A stretch of DNA of 64,000 nucleotides. Origin: JAICJC01 sp963709425. Lineage in GTDB: Bacteria; Actinomycetota; Thermoleophilia; Gaiellales; JAICJC01. Every line of letters starts with the position of its first letter. Within the stretch, counting starts at the first letter, position 1. Below the pieces are notes generated by a model, which ran no database searches, had not been told where the DNA came from, and was given only the letters and a program-made list of their open reading frames with translations. The stretch is taken from the NCBI GenBank assembly GCA_963709425.1, contig CAVPWG010000004.1, positions 744,001 through 808,000 on the forward strand, given 5' to 3'. The position numbers and the translations under genes are program-made. This document shows positions 19,216 to 28,331 of the stretch, in pieces.

Positions 19216-20025
19216 TCACCTCCCGAACGCCGCCGCCCGCTCGTCGGGGGTGATTCCGACCGCCGCGTACTCCGACGTGCCCGCCGAGAGCAGCTCGCGC
19301 GCCCCGGCCAGCATCGCTCCGTATGCCGTCCGGGCCAGGAGCGAGCCCGTCGAGACCCGCCGCACGCCGAGCGCGGCGAGCTCCGGCACCGACGGCGCGC
19401 CCGGGAGGGCGAGCACGTTCACCGGCGCTTCGACGGCCTCGACGACGGTGGCGATCTGGTCCGGATCCGTGATGCCGGGCGCGTAGAGGCAATCGGCCCC
19501 CACGGCGCGATAGGCGACGAGGCGCGCGATCGTGTCGTCGAGGTCGTTCACGCCGTGGAGGTGGTTCTCCGCCCTGGCGGTCAGGACCATGGGCTCGTCG
19601 CCCTCGTGGGCGGCCTCGGCCGCGGCGGCGACCAGCTCGGTGGCGTGGCCCGGGTCGTCGATGCGGCCGCGCTCCTGATCCCAGTCCTCGATCGAGCAGC
19701 CCGCTGCGCCGGCCCCGGCCAGCAGCCGTACGGTCTCGGCAACGCCGGCCGGGTCGCTCGCAAAGCAGCGCTCGCTGTCGACCGAGAGCGGCACGGCGAC
19801 GGCGGCCGCCAGCTCGGCGACGTGCGCCACGAGCTCGTCGCGGGTGACAGCGTGGTCCTCCTTCCCGAGGAGCCACGCATGGCCCGCGCTCGTCGTGGCG
19901 AGGGCCTCGAACCCGCACCGCTCGAGCAGCCGTGCCGAGCCGACGTCCCACGGGTTCGGCATGACGAAGATCCCCTCCTGGGCGTGCCGCGCGTGGAACC
20001 GGGCGCGGCGATCGGCGACGGACAT
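19216..20025 (-). CDS. Isocitrate lyase / PEP-mutase superfamily protein
   Basis: A 269-residue TIM-barrel protein close to 2-methylisocitrate lyase-like and PEP-mutase-like enzymes. Visible landmarks are MPNPWDVGSARLLERCGFEA near the N-terminus, SVDSERCF (metal-binding region) and GCSIEDWD, which replaces the SIEDQ of the family. The isocitrate lyase KKCGH loop is absent, so it is not isocitrate lyase itself. The start at 20025 is fixed by GGGAGGG seven bases upstream. It diverges from the sugar importer operon, but a functional link is unproven. Confidence 0.75.
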   Translation of the reverse strand: MSVADRRARFHARHAQEGIFVMPNPWDVGSARLLERCGFEALATTSAGHAWLLGKEDHAVTRDELVAHVAELAAAVAVPLSVDSERCFASDPAGVAETVRLLAGAGAAGCSIEDWDQERGRIDDPGHATELVAAAAEAAHEGDEPMVLTARAENHLHGVNDLDDTIARLVAYRAVGADCLYAPGITDPDQIATVVEAVEAPVNVLALPGAPSVPELAALGVRRVSTGSLLARTAYGAMLAGARELLSAGTSEYAAVGITPDERAAAFGR

Positions 20026-20060
20026 GGACCCTCCCTGGTTGTGTGGTCGAAGGTCGCAGC

Positions 20061-21386
20061 ATGCCAAAGGTTTCGCGTGTGAAGGGGCGGGGAACAACCG
20101 CTCTCGGAGTGAGCATCGGACTGCCCGGCAGGCGCCGTTTGCGCATCGGAGTCACCCTCGCCACGCTGGCGCTCGCCGCCACGGCCGGGTGTGGCGGTGC
20201 ACAGTCGTCGAGCGGCCCGGTCACGCTCAACTGGTACATCTTCCCCGAGTTCTCCGGCGCCTTCGTCAAGAGTGCGGCGTCGTGCTCGCAGGCCTCGAAC
20301 GGCGCGTACCAGATCAAGATCCAGACCCTGCCGAACGCCGCCGACGGCCAGCGCCAGCAGATGGTGCGGCGCCTGGCGGCGGACGACTCCTCCCTCGACA
20401 TCCTCGGCCTCGACGTGACCTGGACGCCGGAGTTCGCCGAGGCCGGGTGGATCACTCCCTGGCCGCGGGGTCTCGCCCAGAAGGTCGAGGACGGCACGCT
20501 TCAGTCGATGATCGACACGGCCACCTGGAACAACAGGCTGTACTCGGCGCCGTTCAACACGAACACCCAGCTCCTCTGGTACCGCAAGGACCTGGTACCG
20601 AACCCGCCCAAGACGTGGACGCAGATGATCGCCATGGCGACGGCGCTCTCCAAGCAGGGCAAGCCGCACTACATCGAGATCCAGGGCGCGCAGTACGAGG
20701 GCTACACGGTCTGGTTCAACACACTCGTGAACTCCGCCGGCGGACAGATCATGAGCGACGACGGCCGGCGCGTCACGCTCAACAGCTCTGCCGCCCTGGC
20801 GCTGAGGACGATCCATAACCTCACCCAGTCACCGGGCGCCGACCCGTCGCTCGGAAACCAGATGGAGGACGCGAATCGGCTCCAGTTCGAAGCCGGCCGT
20901 GCGGCGTTCGAGCTCAACTACCCGTATGTCTATCCGTCGGCCAAGGCCGACGTCCCCGACATTTTCAAGAACATGGCGTGGACGGAGTACCCGACGGTGA
21001 AGCCGGGTGAGCCCGCGCACGTGACGATCGGCGGCATCGACCTCGCCGTGGGCGCCTTCTCCCAGCACAAGGCGCAGGCGTTCCAGGCGATCCAGTGCCT
21101 GCGGTCGCCGGCGAACGAGATCCAGAACGCCGTGCTCGGCGGGCTGCCGCCGGTGCTCACGTCGGTGTACAGCGACCCCAAGTTCCAGAAGGCATACCCG
21201 ATGTGGGAGGCGATCTTCGACACACTCAAGCAGGCGAGCGTCCGGCCCAAGACGCCGGCCTACCAGAGCGTGTCGTTGCAGATCTCGTACACGCTCTCGC
21301 CGCCGAGCTCCGTGAGCGCGAGCGACCTCGGGACGCTGCGAACCCGCATCAAGGACGCGATCGACTCGAAGGGGCTGGTGCCATGA
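20061..21386 (+). CDS. Sugar ABC importer binding lipoprotein
   Basis: A 441-residue solute-binding protein of the bacterial extracellular family 1. It has an N-terminal lipoprotein signal with lipobox ATAGC before GGAQSSSG, then the two-lobe fold (LNWYIFPEFSGAFVK, DILGLDVTWTPEFAEAGW, SAPFNTNTQLLWYRKDLV). It resembles LpqY-type trehalose or maltooligosaccharide receptors. Its stop overlaps the permease start (ATGA). With the permeases, an MsmK/UgpC-like ATPase and a nearby GH13 enzyme, an alpha-glucoside is the likely ligand, by inference. Confidence 0.85.
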   Translation: MPKVSRVKGRGTTALGVSIGLPGRRRLRIGVTLATLALAATAGCGGAQSSSGPVTLNWYIFPEFSGAFVKSAASCSQASNGAYQIKIQTLPNAADGQRQQMVRRLAADDSSLDILGLDVTWTPEFAEAGWITPWPRGLAQKVEDGTLQSMIDTATWNNRLYSAPFNTNTQLLWYRKDLVPNPPKTWTQMIAMATALSKQGKPHYIEIQGAQYEGYTVWFNTLVNSAGGQIMSDDGRRVTLNSSAALALRTIHNLTQSPGADPSLGNQMEDANRLQFEAGRAAFELNYPYVYPSAKADVPDIFKNMAWTEYPTVKPGEPAHVTIGGIDLAVGAFSQHKAQAFQAIQCLRSPANEIQNAVLGGLPPVLTSVYSDPKFQKAYPMWEAIFDTLKQASVRPKTPAYQSVSLQISYTLSPPSSVSASDLGTLRTRIKDAIDSKGLVP

Positions 21387-22348
21387 GGCTTCACCCACGG
21401 ATGAGGCTCGGGGCGGTCGCGGACGCGGGCGAGGCCATGAGCACCGGCCGCCCCGGCCGGCGCCGGCTGACCGAGCGGGCCCGTGCCGAGCGGCGGCTGG
21501 CCTGGATGCTGTGCGCCCCGGCCGTCGCGGTGATGGCGCTCGTCGCCGTCTACCCGATCATCTATGCGATCTACCTGTCGTTCCAGCGCTACGACCTGCG
21601 GTTCCCGGACGACAAGAGCTGGGTCGGCATCGACAACTATACGACCGTCCTCTCCTCGACGGACCTCTGGTGGCAGGCGTTCGGGATCACGGTGTTGATC
21701 ACCGTGGTGTCCGTCGTCATCGAGCTCGTGCTGGGGATGGCCGTCGCGATCGTGATGCACCGGGCCATCTTTGGCCGCGGCGTCATCCGCACGGCCGTGC
21801 TCATCCCGTACGGGATCGTCACCGTGGCCGCCGCCTTCAGCTGGCAGTACGCGTGGACGCCGGGCACGGGCTACCTGGCGGGCCTGTTCTCCTCGACGAA
21901 CGCGCCGCTCACGCACCAGTGGCAGGCGGTCGCAATCATCATCCTGGCAGAGGTGTGGAAGACCACGCCGTTCATGGCCCTCCTGCTCCTGGCCGGCCTG
22001 TCGCTCGTGCCCGAGGAGCTCCTGCGAGCGGCCAAGGTCGACGGCGCCACAGCCTGGCAGCGATTCTGGAACGTGATGGTGCCGGTGATGAAGCCGGCGA
22101 TCCTGGTGGCCCTGCTGTTCCGCACGCTGGACGCGTTCCGGATCTTCGACAACATCTACATCCTGACCCAGGGGTCGCAGAACACCCGCTCGGTCTCGAT
22201 CCTGAACTACGACCAGCTGTTCACGGCGCTCAACCTGGGGGTGGGGTCGGCAATGTCCGTGCTGATCTTCATGGCCACCGGCCTCATCGCGTTCGCGTAC
22301 ATCAAGGGATTCGGCGCCGCTGCGCCGGGGCAGGAGCTGAAGCGATGA
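21383..22348 (+). CDS. Sugar ABC importer permease, MalF type
   Basis: A 321-residue permease with six transmembrane helices and the cytoplasmic EAA loop EELLRAAKVDGATAWQRFWN near residue 213, which docks the ATPase. The ATG at 21383 overlaps the binding-protein stop; an internal ATG at 21437 is an alternative, since the first 18 residues are not hydrophobic or family-like. It ends with an ATGA overlap with the second permease. Confidence 0.9.
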   Translation: MRLHPRMRLGAVADAGEAMSTGRPGRRRLTERARAERRLAWMLCAPAVAVMALVAVYPIIYAIYLSFQRYDLRFPDDKSWVGIDNYTTVLSSTDLWWQAFGITVLITVVSVVIELVLGMAVAIVMHRAIFGRGVIRTAVLIPYGIVTVAAAFSWQYAWTPGTGYLAGLFSSTNAPLTHQWQAVAIIILAEVWKTTPFMALLLLAGLSLVPEELLRAAKVDGATAWQRFWNVMVPVMKPAILVALLFRTLDAFRIFDNIYILTQGSQNTRSVSILNYDQLFTALNLGVGSAMSVLIFMATGLIAFAYIKGFGAAAPGQELKR

Positions 22349-23175
22349 ACGTCACCGGAAGACAGCGCCTCGGATGGGGGGCCGCCAACATGATCGTGGT
22401 TCTGATCGCGGCGATCCCCGTGCTGTGGCTCATCTCGCTCTCGTTCAAGGATCCGAGCACACTCACCGACGGCAGCTTCTACCCGCACAAGTGGACGCTC
22501 GAGAACTACCGAGGCATCTTCGACCAGCCGCTGTTCACGCATGCGCTCGTAAACTCGATCGGCATCGCGCTCATCGCGACCTTCCTCGGCGTCGCGCTGG
22601 GGGCGATGGCCGCCTACGCGATCGCCCGCCTCAACTTCCCCGGCAAGCGACTGCTGGTCGCGTCCGCGCTCCTCATCGCGATGTTCCCTGCAATCTCGCT
22701 CGTGAACCCGATGTTCAACCTGTGGCGGACGCTCGGCATCTTCGACACCTGGGTGGGCCTGATCATCCCGTACATGACCTTCTCGCTGCCGCTCTCGATC
22801 TACACGCTCTCGGCGTTCTTCCGCGAGATCCCGTGGGAGCTCGAGCGGGCGGCGGCGCTCGACGGGGCGACACCGATGCAGGCGTTCCGGAGGGTGATCA
22901 TCCCGCTGGCCGCCCCCGGTGTCTTCACAACCGCGATCCTCGTCTTTCTCTACTGCTGGAACGACTTCGTATTCGCGATCTCGCTCACGTCCACCAACAA
23001 CGCCCGGACGGTCCCGGCGGCGCTCGCATTCTTCACCGGCGCCTCCCAGTTCCAGCAGCCGACCGGCTCGATCGCGGCCGCGGCCGTCGTTATCACCATT
23101 CCGATCGTCATCGTCGTCATGCTGTTCCAGCGCCGGATCGTGGCCGGCCTGACGGCGGGCGCCGTCAAGGGCTAA
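22345..23175 (+). CDS. Sugar ABC importer permease, MalG type
   Basis: A 276-residue inner-membrane permease with six predicted helices and the EAA motif WELERAAALDGATPMQAFRR near residue 170. It is translationally coupled to the first permease and is followed, 12 bases later, by the ATPase gene. Length and layout are typical of the family. Confidence 0.9.
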   Translation: MNVTGRQRLGWGAANMIVVLIAAIPVLWLISLSFKDPSTLTDGSFYPHKWTLENYRGIFDQPLFTHALVNSIGIALIATFLGVALGAMAAYAIARLNFPGKRLLVASALLIAMFPAISLVNPMFNLWRTLGIFDTWVGLIIPYMTFSLPLSIYTLSAFFREIPWELERAAALDGATPMQAFRRVIIPLAAPGVFTTAILVFLYCWNDFVFAISLTSTNNARTVPAALAFFTGASQFQQPTGSIAAAAVVITIPIVIVVMLFQRRIVAGLTAGAVKG

Positions 23176-23187
23176 GGAGGGACACCA

Positions 23188-24420
23188 ATGGCAGAGATCG
23201 TCCTCGACCACGTCACGAAGCGGTTCCCCGACGGCGCCCTCGCGGTGGACGACGTCAACCTGACGATCGCCGACGGCGAGTTCGTGATCCTGGTGGGGCC
23301 GTCGGGCTGCGGCAAGTCGACGACGCTCAACATGATCGCCGGCCTCGAGGACATCTCGGACGGCGAGCTCCGCATCGACGGCGAGGTCGCAAACCAGAAG
23401 TCGCCGCGCGACCGCGACATCGGCATGGTGTTCCAGAACTACGCGCTCTACCCGCACATGACCGTGCGCGAGAACATGGCGTTCTCGCTGAAGCTCGCGA
23501 AGGCCGACCAGGCGACGGTCGACGAGCGCGTGAACTGGGCGGCCGGAATCCTTGACCTGACCGCCCACCTCGACCGGAAGCCCGGCCAGCTCTCGGGCGG
23601 CCAGCGCCAGCGGGTCGCGATGGGACGCGTCATCGTGCGCACCCCGAACGCGTTCCTGATGGACGAGCCGCTTTCGAACCTCGACGCCAAGCTGCGCGTG
23701 CAGATGCGCACCGAGGTCTCGCGCCTGCAGAAGCGGCTCGGCACGACGACCGTCTACGTCACCCACGACCAGGTCGAGGCGATGACCCTGGGCGACCGGG
23801 TCGCGGTGATGCGCGGCGGCGTGATCCAGCAGGTCGGCCCGCCGGAGGAGCTCTACGATCGGCCGGCCAACCTGTTCGTGGCCGGGTTCATCGGATCGCC
23901 GGCGATGAACTTCCTGCCGGCAACGGTCGAGGGCGGCATCCTGCGCTCGCCGCTCGGTGACCTGCGGCTCCCGGACGATCGCCGCGGACGGCTTCAGGCG
24001 GAGGGCGCCGAGGGCCGCGTTGTGATCATCGGCATCCGGCCGGAGCACCTCGAAGACGCCTCCCTCGTGGGCGACAAGCGTGACCAGGGCGTGGTCGTCA
24101 GCGCCAACGTCGACCTCCTCGAGTCGCTCGGATCGGACAAGTACGCGTACTTCACGGTGAAGAGCGAGCGGGCCAGCGCCCAGCACCTCGAGGAGCTGGC
24201 GCAGGACCGCGGCGCCACCGAGATGACGAGCGAGGACGGCGTGCAGGTGACTGCGAGGCTCGACGCTGCGAGCGGTGCCACGGAGGACGAGGAGCTCGAG
24301 TTCTGGCTCGACCTGCGCCGCGTCCACGTCTTCGACCCGGACTCCGGAGAGAACCTGACCGTGGCCACCAAGACCGGAGGAGACGAGGAGACCTCGCCGC
24401 CGGCCTCGACGTCGGTGTAG
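23188..24420 (+). CDS. Sugar ABC importer ATPase, UgpC/MsmK type
   Basis: A 410-residue ATPase: nucleotide-binding domain (Walker A GPSGCGKST, signature LSGGQRQR, Walker B NAFLMDEPLSNLD) followed from about residue 240 by an OB-fold regulatory domain as in MalK. The C-terminal domain carries an acidic insertion near residues 325-370 that is longer than usual. An AGGAGGG ribosome site precedes the ATG. The operon has its own ATPase, although many actinobacteria share one MsiK for several sugar importers. Confidence 0.9.
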   Translation: MAEIVLDHVTKRFPDGALAVDDVNLTIADGEFVILVGPSGCGKSTTLNMIAGLEDISDGELRIDGEVANQKSPRDRDIGMVFQNYALYPHMTVRENMAFSLKLAKADQATVDERVNWAAGILDLTAHLDRKPGQLSGGQRQRVAMGRVIVRTPNAFLMDEPLSNLDAKLRVQMRTEVSRLQKRLGTTTVYVTHDQVEAMTLGDRVAVMRGGVIQQVGPPEELYDRPANLFVAGFIGSPAMNFLPATVEGGILRSPLGDLRLPDDRRGRLQAEGAEGRVVIIGIRPEHLEDASLVGDKRDQGVVVSANVDLLESLGSDKYAYFTVKSERASAQHLEELAQDRGATEMTSEDGVQVTARLDAASGATEDEELEFWLDLRRVHVFDPDSGENLTVATKTGGDEETSPPASTSV

Positions 24421-24449
24421 CTCCAAGCGGTCGAGCGCGTTGGGTACGG

Positions 24450-25301
24450 TCAGGCGCCGTCGCGGCGCGGCCCGCGCAGCCGCGCGACGATCTCGTCGCT
24501 CCACTCGTGTGCGCGGATGAGCCGGTAGCGGTCGCACGCGACCCGCAGGTAGGCCTCGGCCTCCGTGCCGCGGCCCACGAGGTCGGCCTCGTGCAGCATC
24601 GCCACGACCGGCCGGTACTCCTCGGCGTACCAGCGCCGCGCGGCCTCGCTGCGGCTCAGGTATTCGCCGGCGTCCTGGACGAGCCGAAACGACCACGCCT
24701 CGACGTTCTCGGAGAGCTCCGCGTAGCTCCAGGGATCGTTGCAGACGATGCCGGCGGCGGCCTCGTCGGAGAGCGGGACGCGCTGGCGGAAGAGGCGCTC
24801 GTAGCCCTTGACGACGAGGTCGCCGCGGTCCGAGATGCCGCCTGCCGGAATCTGGGTCAGCACCTCCGTCACGTCCGCCTCGATGATGTTGTGCCCGAGT
24901 GCCAGCGCCACCGACACGCGGTGGTGGCCGTCCCGGACGAAGTGCAGGTCGCCGACGCGGTAGGCCGTGATCGGCGGCATCCCGCGGCCGCCTCGCTGGG
25001 CCAGGTTGATGCCCTGCCACCGCTCCCGTAGCCGGTTCGAGGTGGGCCGAAAACGCCGATCGAAGTCGGCCGTGCGGTCGACGCTGCCCACGATCGTCGT
25101 GAGGTCGATCGTCTGGAGCCCGAGCCGGCGCTCGCCGGTCCTCCCCACCGCCGCGACCACCTCGTCGAAGGGCAGGATCAGGTTGATGTCGTCCGGCTCG
25201 CCGCGCAGCCGGCGGGCGAGCCTCGAGAGCACCTGCCGCCGGCGCGCGCGCTGGAAATCGGACTCGGCGTCGAGGCTGGAGAGGCCCGTGTCCCAGGGCA
25301 T
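24450..25301 (-). CDS. ParB/sulfiredoxin-fold protein of unknown function
   Basis: A 283-residue protein whose central part contains a ParB-like catalytic or binding loop, GDLHFVRDGHHRVSVALALG, preceded by an N-terminal segment with TIDLTTIVGSVDR. There is no DNA-binding helix-turn-helix of true ParB. The C-terminal half is helical and rich in Trp and Arg. TACTCT lies six bases before the ATG, predicting a leaderless transcript. It follows the GH13 gene on the same strand by 12 bases, so they may share a transcript. Function not assigned. Confidence 0.65.
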   Translation of the reverse strand: MPWDTGLSSLDAESDFQRARRRQVLSRLARRLRGEPDDINLILPFDEVVAAVGRTGERRLGLQTIDLTTIVGSVDRTADFDRRFRPTSNRLRERWQGINLAQRGGRGMPPITAYRVGDLHFVRDGHHRVSVALALGHNIIEADVTEVLTQIPAGGISDRGDLVVKGYERLFRQRVPLSDEAAAGIVCNDPWSYAELSENVEAWSFRLVQDAGEYLSRSEAARRWYAEEYRPVVAMLHEADLVGRGTEAEAYLRVACDRYRLIRAHEWSDEIVARLRGPRRDGA

Positions 25302-25307
25302 GCTCGA

Positions 25308-25313
25308 AGAGTA
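25308..25313 (-). promoter_or_regulatory. Leaderless -10 box of the ParB-like gene
   Basis: TACTCT lies six bases upstream of the ATG at 25301, inside the end of the GH13 gene. It would allow separate transcription. Confidence 0.45.
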
Positions 25314-26801
25314 TTACCCGGAACCCCGGGCGACGACTCCTGTGCCCGGCCCGAGTCGGGGGATGTCGGCTTCGGGGCCCGTCGCGAGCAGCACCTGGCC
25401 GGGCAGGTCGAGCCGCCGCTCGCCGAGGCCGAGGTTGAGCGCGACGGTCGCCTCGCCCCGGCGGTAGACGAGCAGGCCACCGCGGTCCGCCTCCACCATC
25501 TCCAGGCCGCCGGCCAGCGTTCGCCGCAGCTCGATGAGCGCTCGGTAGAGCTGCAGCAGCGAGACAGGGTCACGCCGCTGGTCGGCGACGTTGCGTGCCG
25601 CAGGGTCGACCGGCGGGAGCCAGGCGGCTCCCGACGTGAAGCCCCCGGCGGGATCGCCGCTCCACTGCATCGGGTGCCGCGCACCATCGCGGCCCGCGCG
25701 GTCCTCGGGCGGATCGCCTCCCGGCCCGTCGACCATCCCGATCTCGTCGCCCTGGTAGACGAAGGCCGTCCCCGGGAGCGTGAGCAGGAGCATCGCCGCC
25801 ACGCGCATCGCGCCTTCGCCAATCCGGCTCCCCACGCGGCTGAAGTCGTGGTTGGAGAGCATCCAGGAGGCCGGGCCGAGAGCGGCGCCGCGCTCGATCA
25901 CGGCGCCGAGCGCATCGGCCTGCCAGGGCGAGAACATCAACTCGAAGACGAAGGTCGAGTCGAGATGCTCGAGGTACGGCCCGAGCTCGACGGTCGGCCG
26001 GTAGACCTCGCCGACCAGGAACGCGGTGCCGGCCGCCGACCGCAGCGCGCGCAGTGGAGCGGCGATCCCGGGCGGCCAGTGGCTCGAGTGGCGGCGGTCG
26101 AGCGCCGCGACGTCGGGCGGCTCCGGGAACGGGAACGGCTCCGCCCGCGGCGCGTCGTCGAGCATGTCGGGGTGCTTCGCCAGACGGTCGACGGCGTCGA
26201 GCCGAAACCCGTCGGCGCCCTGCTCGAGCCAGAACCGGACGACGTCCCCCATCGCCTCGCCGACCTCCGGATTTCGCCAGTCGAGGTCGGGCTGCTCGGG
26301 GAAGAACGAGTGCAGGTACCAGCGCCCGGTGGCGGCGTCCCTCGTCCATGCCGGGCCGCCGAATGCCGCGCGCCAGTTGTTGGGTGGGGAGTCGGCCCAG
26401 ACGTAGCGGTCGGGGTGCTCGCGAAACCAGGGGTGCTCGATCGACGTGTGGCACGGGACGAGGTCGAGCAGGAGCGCGATGCCTCGGGCGTGGGCGGCGT
26501 CGGCGAGCGCCCGCACGTCGGCGACCGTTCCCAGGCGCGGGTCGACGGCCGTGAAGTCGGAGACGTCGTAGCCCCCGTCGGCGAACGGTGACGGGTAGAA
26601 CGGCGAGAGCCAGATCGCGTCGACGCCGAGGTCGGCGAGGTGATCGATCCGCGCGAGGATCCCGGGCAGATCGCCGATGCCGTCGCCGTCGGAATCCTGG
26701 AACGAGCGCGGGTAGATCTGGTACACCACCGCGTTCCCCCAGCCCCGTGCAAAAACGGGGTCAGACACCAATATTGCATGGTTTCGGTCCGTCCCGGGCA
26801 C
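25314..26801 (-). CDS. Glycoside hydrolase family 13, alpha-glucosidase type
   Basis: A 495-residue enzyme with the GH13 barrel. The conserved regions are visible: VVYQIYPRSF at the first strand, DLVPCHTS, GFRLDAVDRL with the nucleophile Asp, FLVGEVYRP with the acid/base Glu, and LSNHDFSR with the third carboxylate. It resembles oligo-1,6-glucosidases and alpha-glucosidases and has no signal peptide, so it would act on sugars brought in by the importer at 20061-24420. The GTG start at 26801 follows TAGTCT by six bases. The first 25 residues contain an odd repeat-like segment (26748-26778). Confidence 0.85.
   Translation of the reverse strand: MPGTDRNHAILVSDPVFARGWGNAVVYQIYPRSFQDSDGDGIGDLPGILARIDHLADLGVDAIWLSPFYPSPFADGGYDVSDFTAVDPRLGTVADVRALADAAHARGIALLLDLVPCHTSIEHPWFREHPDRYVWADSPPNNWRAAFGGPAWTRDAATGRWYLHSFFPEQPDLDWRNPEVGEAMGDVVRFWLEQGADGFRLDAVDRLAKHPDMLDDAPRAEPFPFPEPPDVAALDRRHSSHWPPGIAAPLRALRSAAGTAFLVGEVYRPTVELGPYLEHLDSTFVFELMFSPWQADALGAVIERGAALGPASWMLSNHDFSRVGSRIGEGAMRVAAMLLLTLPGTAFVYQGDEIGMVDGPGGDPPEDRAGRDGARHPMQWSGDPAGGFTSGAAWLPPVDPAARNVADQRRDPVSLLQLYRALIELRRTLAGGLEMVEADRGGLLVYRRGEATVALNLGLGERRLDLPGQVLLATGPEADIPRLGPGTGVVARGSG
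26748..26778. repeat. Short repeat-like element with TGCAA/TTGCA ends in the GH13 5' end
   Basis: The stretch starts TGCAA and ends TTGCA and has GGGGTCAGACACC in the middle, a motif I recall from short dispersed repeats in many bacteria. It overlaps the first codons of the GH13 gene without breaking the frame. Only one copy is seen here, so repeat status is an inference. Confidence 0.35.
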
Positions 26802-26807
26802 GTTCGC

Positions 26808-26813
26808 AGACTA
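26808..26813 (-). promoter_or_regulatory. Leaderless -10 box of the GH13 gene
   Basis: TAGTCT lies six bases before the GTG start at 26801, which supports this start over shorter ones inside the repeat-like segment. Confidence 0.45.
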
Positions 26814-26876
26814 GGCGCCGATGAGTTCCGCCGCGCGCGACGGTCCATCCACCGAAAGCCACGAGCGGAAGGGAAT

Positions 26877-27362
26877 ATGCCCACCATCACGCCATGCCTC
26901 TGGTTCGACACCGAGGGCGAGGACGCGGCCAAGTTCTACACGTCCGTGTTCCCGAACTCGAGGATCACGAAGGTGACCCGCTACGGCTCGGCCGGGCCGC
27001 GATCGCAGGGAACGATCATGACAGTGGAGTTCGAGCTCGGCGGCAAGCCCGTCGTCGCCCTGAACGGCGGGCCCCAGTTCTCGTTCAGCGAGGCCGTCTC
27101 GTTCCAGGTCGACTGCGAGACGCAGGACGACGTCGACTCGCTCTGGACGACGCTCGCCGAGGGCGGCGAGGAGGGCCCATGCGGGTGGCTCAAGGACCGC
27201 TTCGGCCTGTCGTGGCAGATCATCCCGAATGCGCTTCCGCGCCTCCTGAACGACCCCGACGCGGAGAAGGCGCAGCGCGTGATGGCGGCGATGCTCAAGA
27301 TGGGCAAGATCGAGATCGCCGAGCTGGAGCGCGCAGCCGACGGCGCGGCGATAGGCAGCTAG
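26877..27362 (+). CDS. VOC-superfamily (PhnB-like) protein
   Basis: A 161-residue protein with two beta-alpha-beta-beta-beta units of the vicinal oxygen chelate fold. ITPCLWFDTEGEDAAKFYTSVF opens the domain and CGWLKDRFGLSWQIIPNALP closes it, as in the group formerly named 3-demethylubiquinone methyltransferase-like. No enzymatic function is proven for this group. GGAAGGG lies before the ATG. It ends on the same four bases as the convergent hydrolase gene (CTAG). Confidence 0.8.
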   Translation: MPTITPCLWFDTEGEDAAKFYTSVFPNSRITKVTRYGSAGPRSQGTIMTVEFELGGKPVVALNGGPQFSFSEAVSFQVDCETQDDVDSLWTTLAEGGEEGPCGWLKDRFGLSWQIIPNALPRLLNDPDAEKAQRVMAAMLKMGKIEIAELERAADGAAIGS

Positions 27363-28240
27363 CCGCGCAGGAACCCGCCCAGGGCGGCGGCGAGCGGCTC
27401 GGCGGCCTCCTCCGGGATGAAGTGGCCGCCGGGCACCGTCGCCGCCCGGACGTCTCGCGCCCATGGAGCCCACACATCCGCGGCGTCGGCGAGCTGGGCC
27501 TCAGCATCGCCGGTCAGCACGAGGAGCGGGCACTCGATGCGGCGGCCGGCCCGGCGATCCGCGGCGTCGTCGGCCTGGTCGAGCCAGAAGCTCGCGCGGT
27601 AGTCGGCGCACATCGCCGCGATCGTGGAGTCGTCCAGCGCCGCCAGATATGCGGTGAATGCCACGGCGTCGATCGCGTCGCGCCGTTCCGACCACGAGTC
27701 GAAGATGAAGCCCAGGAAATGCCCGGGCGCGGCGGCGATCAGCCGCTCGGGGAACGGCGCCGGCTGCGCGAGCAGGAACCATGGCCAGTAGCCGAGAGAC
27801 GGCCCGGCACCCATGCGCTCGAACTGGTCGATCGTCGGAACGATGTTCAGGACGGCCAGCCGTGCCACACGATCCGGGCGGTCGAGCGCCATCCGGTAAG
27901 CGATCCGGGCTCCGCGATCGTGCCCCACGACCGCGAACCGCGGATGCCCGAGCGCGTCCATCAGCTCGAAGAGGTCGCTCCCCATCTCGCGCTTGGTGTA
28001 GCCCTCGCCCTTCGGCCCGCCCGCCGGGGCGGCGGTCTCGCCGTAGCCGCGGATGTCGGCCGCCACGACCGTGTGCCGGGAGGCCAGGGCCGACGCGATC
28101 CCGCGCCAGCAGTAGTGCGTCTCGGGAAAGCCGTGGAGCAGGAGCACCGGCGGCCCGCTGCCTGCCACGCCGACCAGATACTCGGCGTCGCCCACCGCGA
28201 TGCGGACGTAGTCCGAGCCCGGGATCCGGCCGCCGGTCAT
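27359..28240 (-). CDS. Alpha/beta hydrolase, haloacetate dehalogenase / epoxide hydrolase type
   Basis: A 293-residue alpha/beta hydrolase. The oxyanion region is HGFPETHYCWRG, the nucleophile Asp sits in GHDRGARI, and the C-terminal histidine in GGHFIPEE. The arginine pair after the nucleophile and the phrase HDRGARIAYRMALDRPDR match fluoroacetate dehalogenase-like enzymes. However, the cap reads YWPWFLLAQP where defluorinating enzymes carry a His-Trp pair, so fluoride release is doubtful. Start taken at the ATG 28240; upstream codons in frame are not family-like. Confidence 0.8.
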   Translation of the reverse strand: MTGGRIPGSDYVRIAVGDAEYLVGVAGSGPPVLLLHGFPETHYCWRGIASALASRHTVVAADIRGYGETAAPAGGPKGEGYTKREMGSDLFELMDALGHPRFAVVGHDRGARIAYRMALDRPDRVARLAVLNIVPTIDQFERMGAGPSLGYWPWFLLAQPAPFPERLIAAAPGHFLGFIFDSWSERRDAIDAVAFTAYLAALDDSTIAAMCADYRASFWLDQADDAADRRAGRRIECPLLVLTGDAEAQLADAADVWAPWARDVRAATVPGGHFIPEEAAEPLAAALGGFLRG

Positions 28241-28331
28241 CGGGCGAGCATGCCAGATACCCGATCGATCGGGAGGTCGACCCGGCACTCGGCGCAGCGA
28301 CGACCGCCGCAACCGCCCGGCGGGGCCGCAG

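Noticed and set aside
22207..25020. A 937-codon open frame on the minus strand across the sugar importer genes
   Set aside because: It is the mirror of the permease and ATPase genes, is extremely Arg/His/Asp-rich, has no family features, and arises because stop codons are rare in antisense frames of GC-rich genes.
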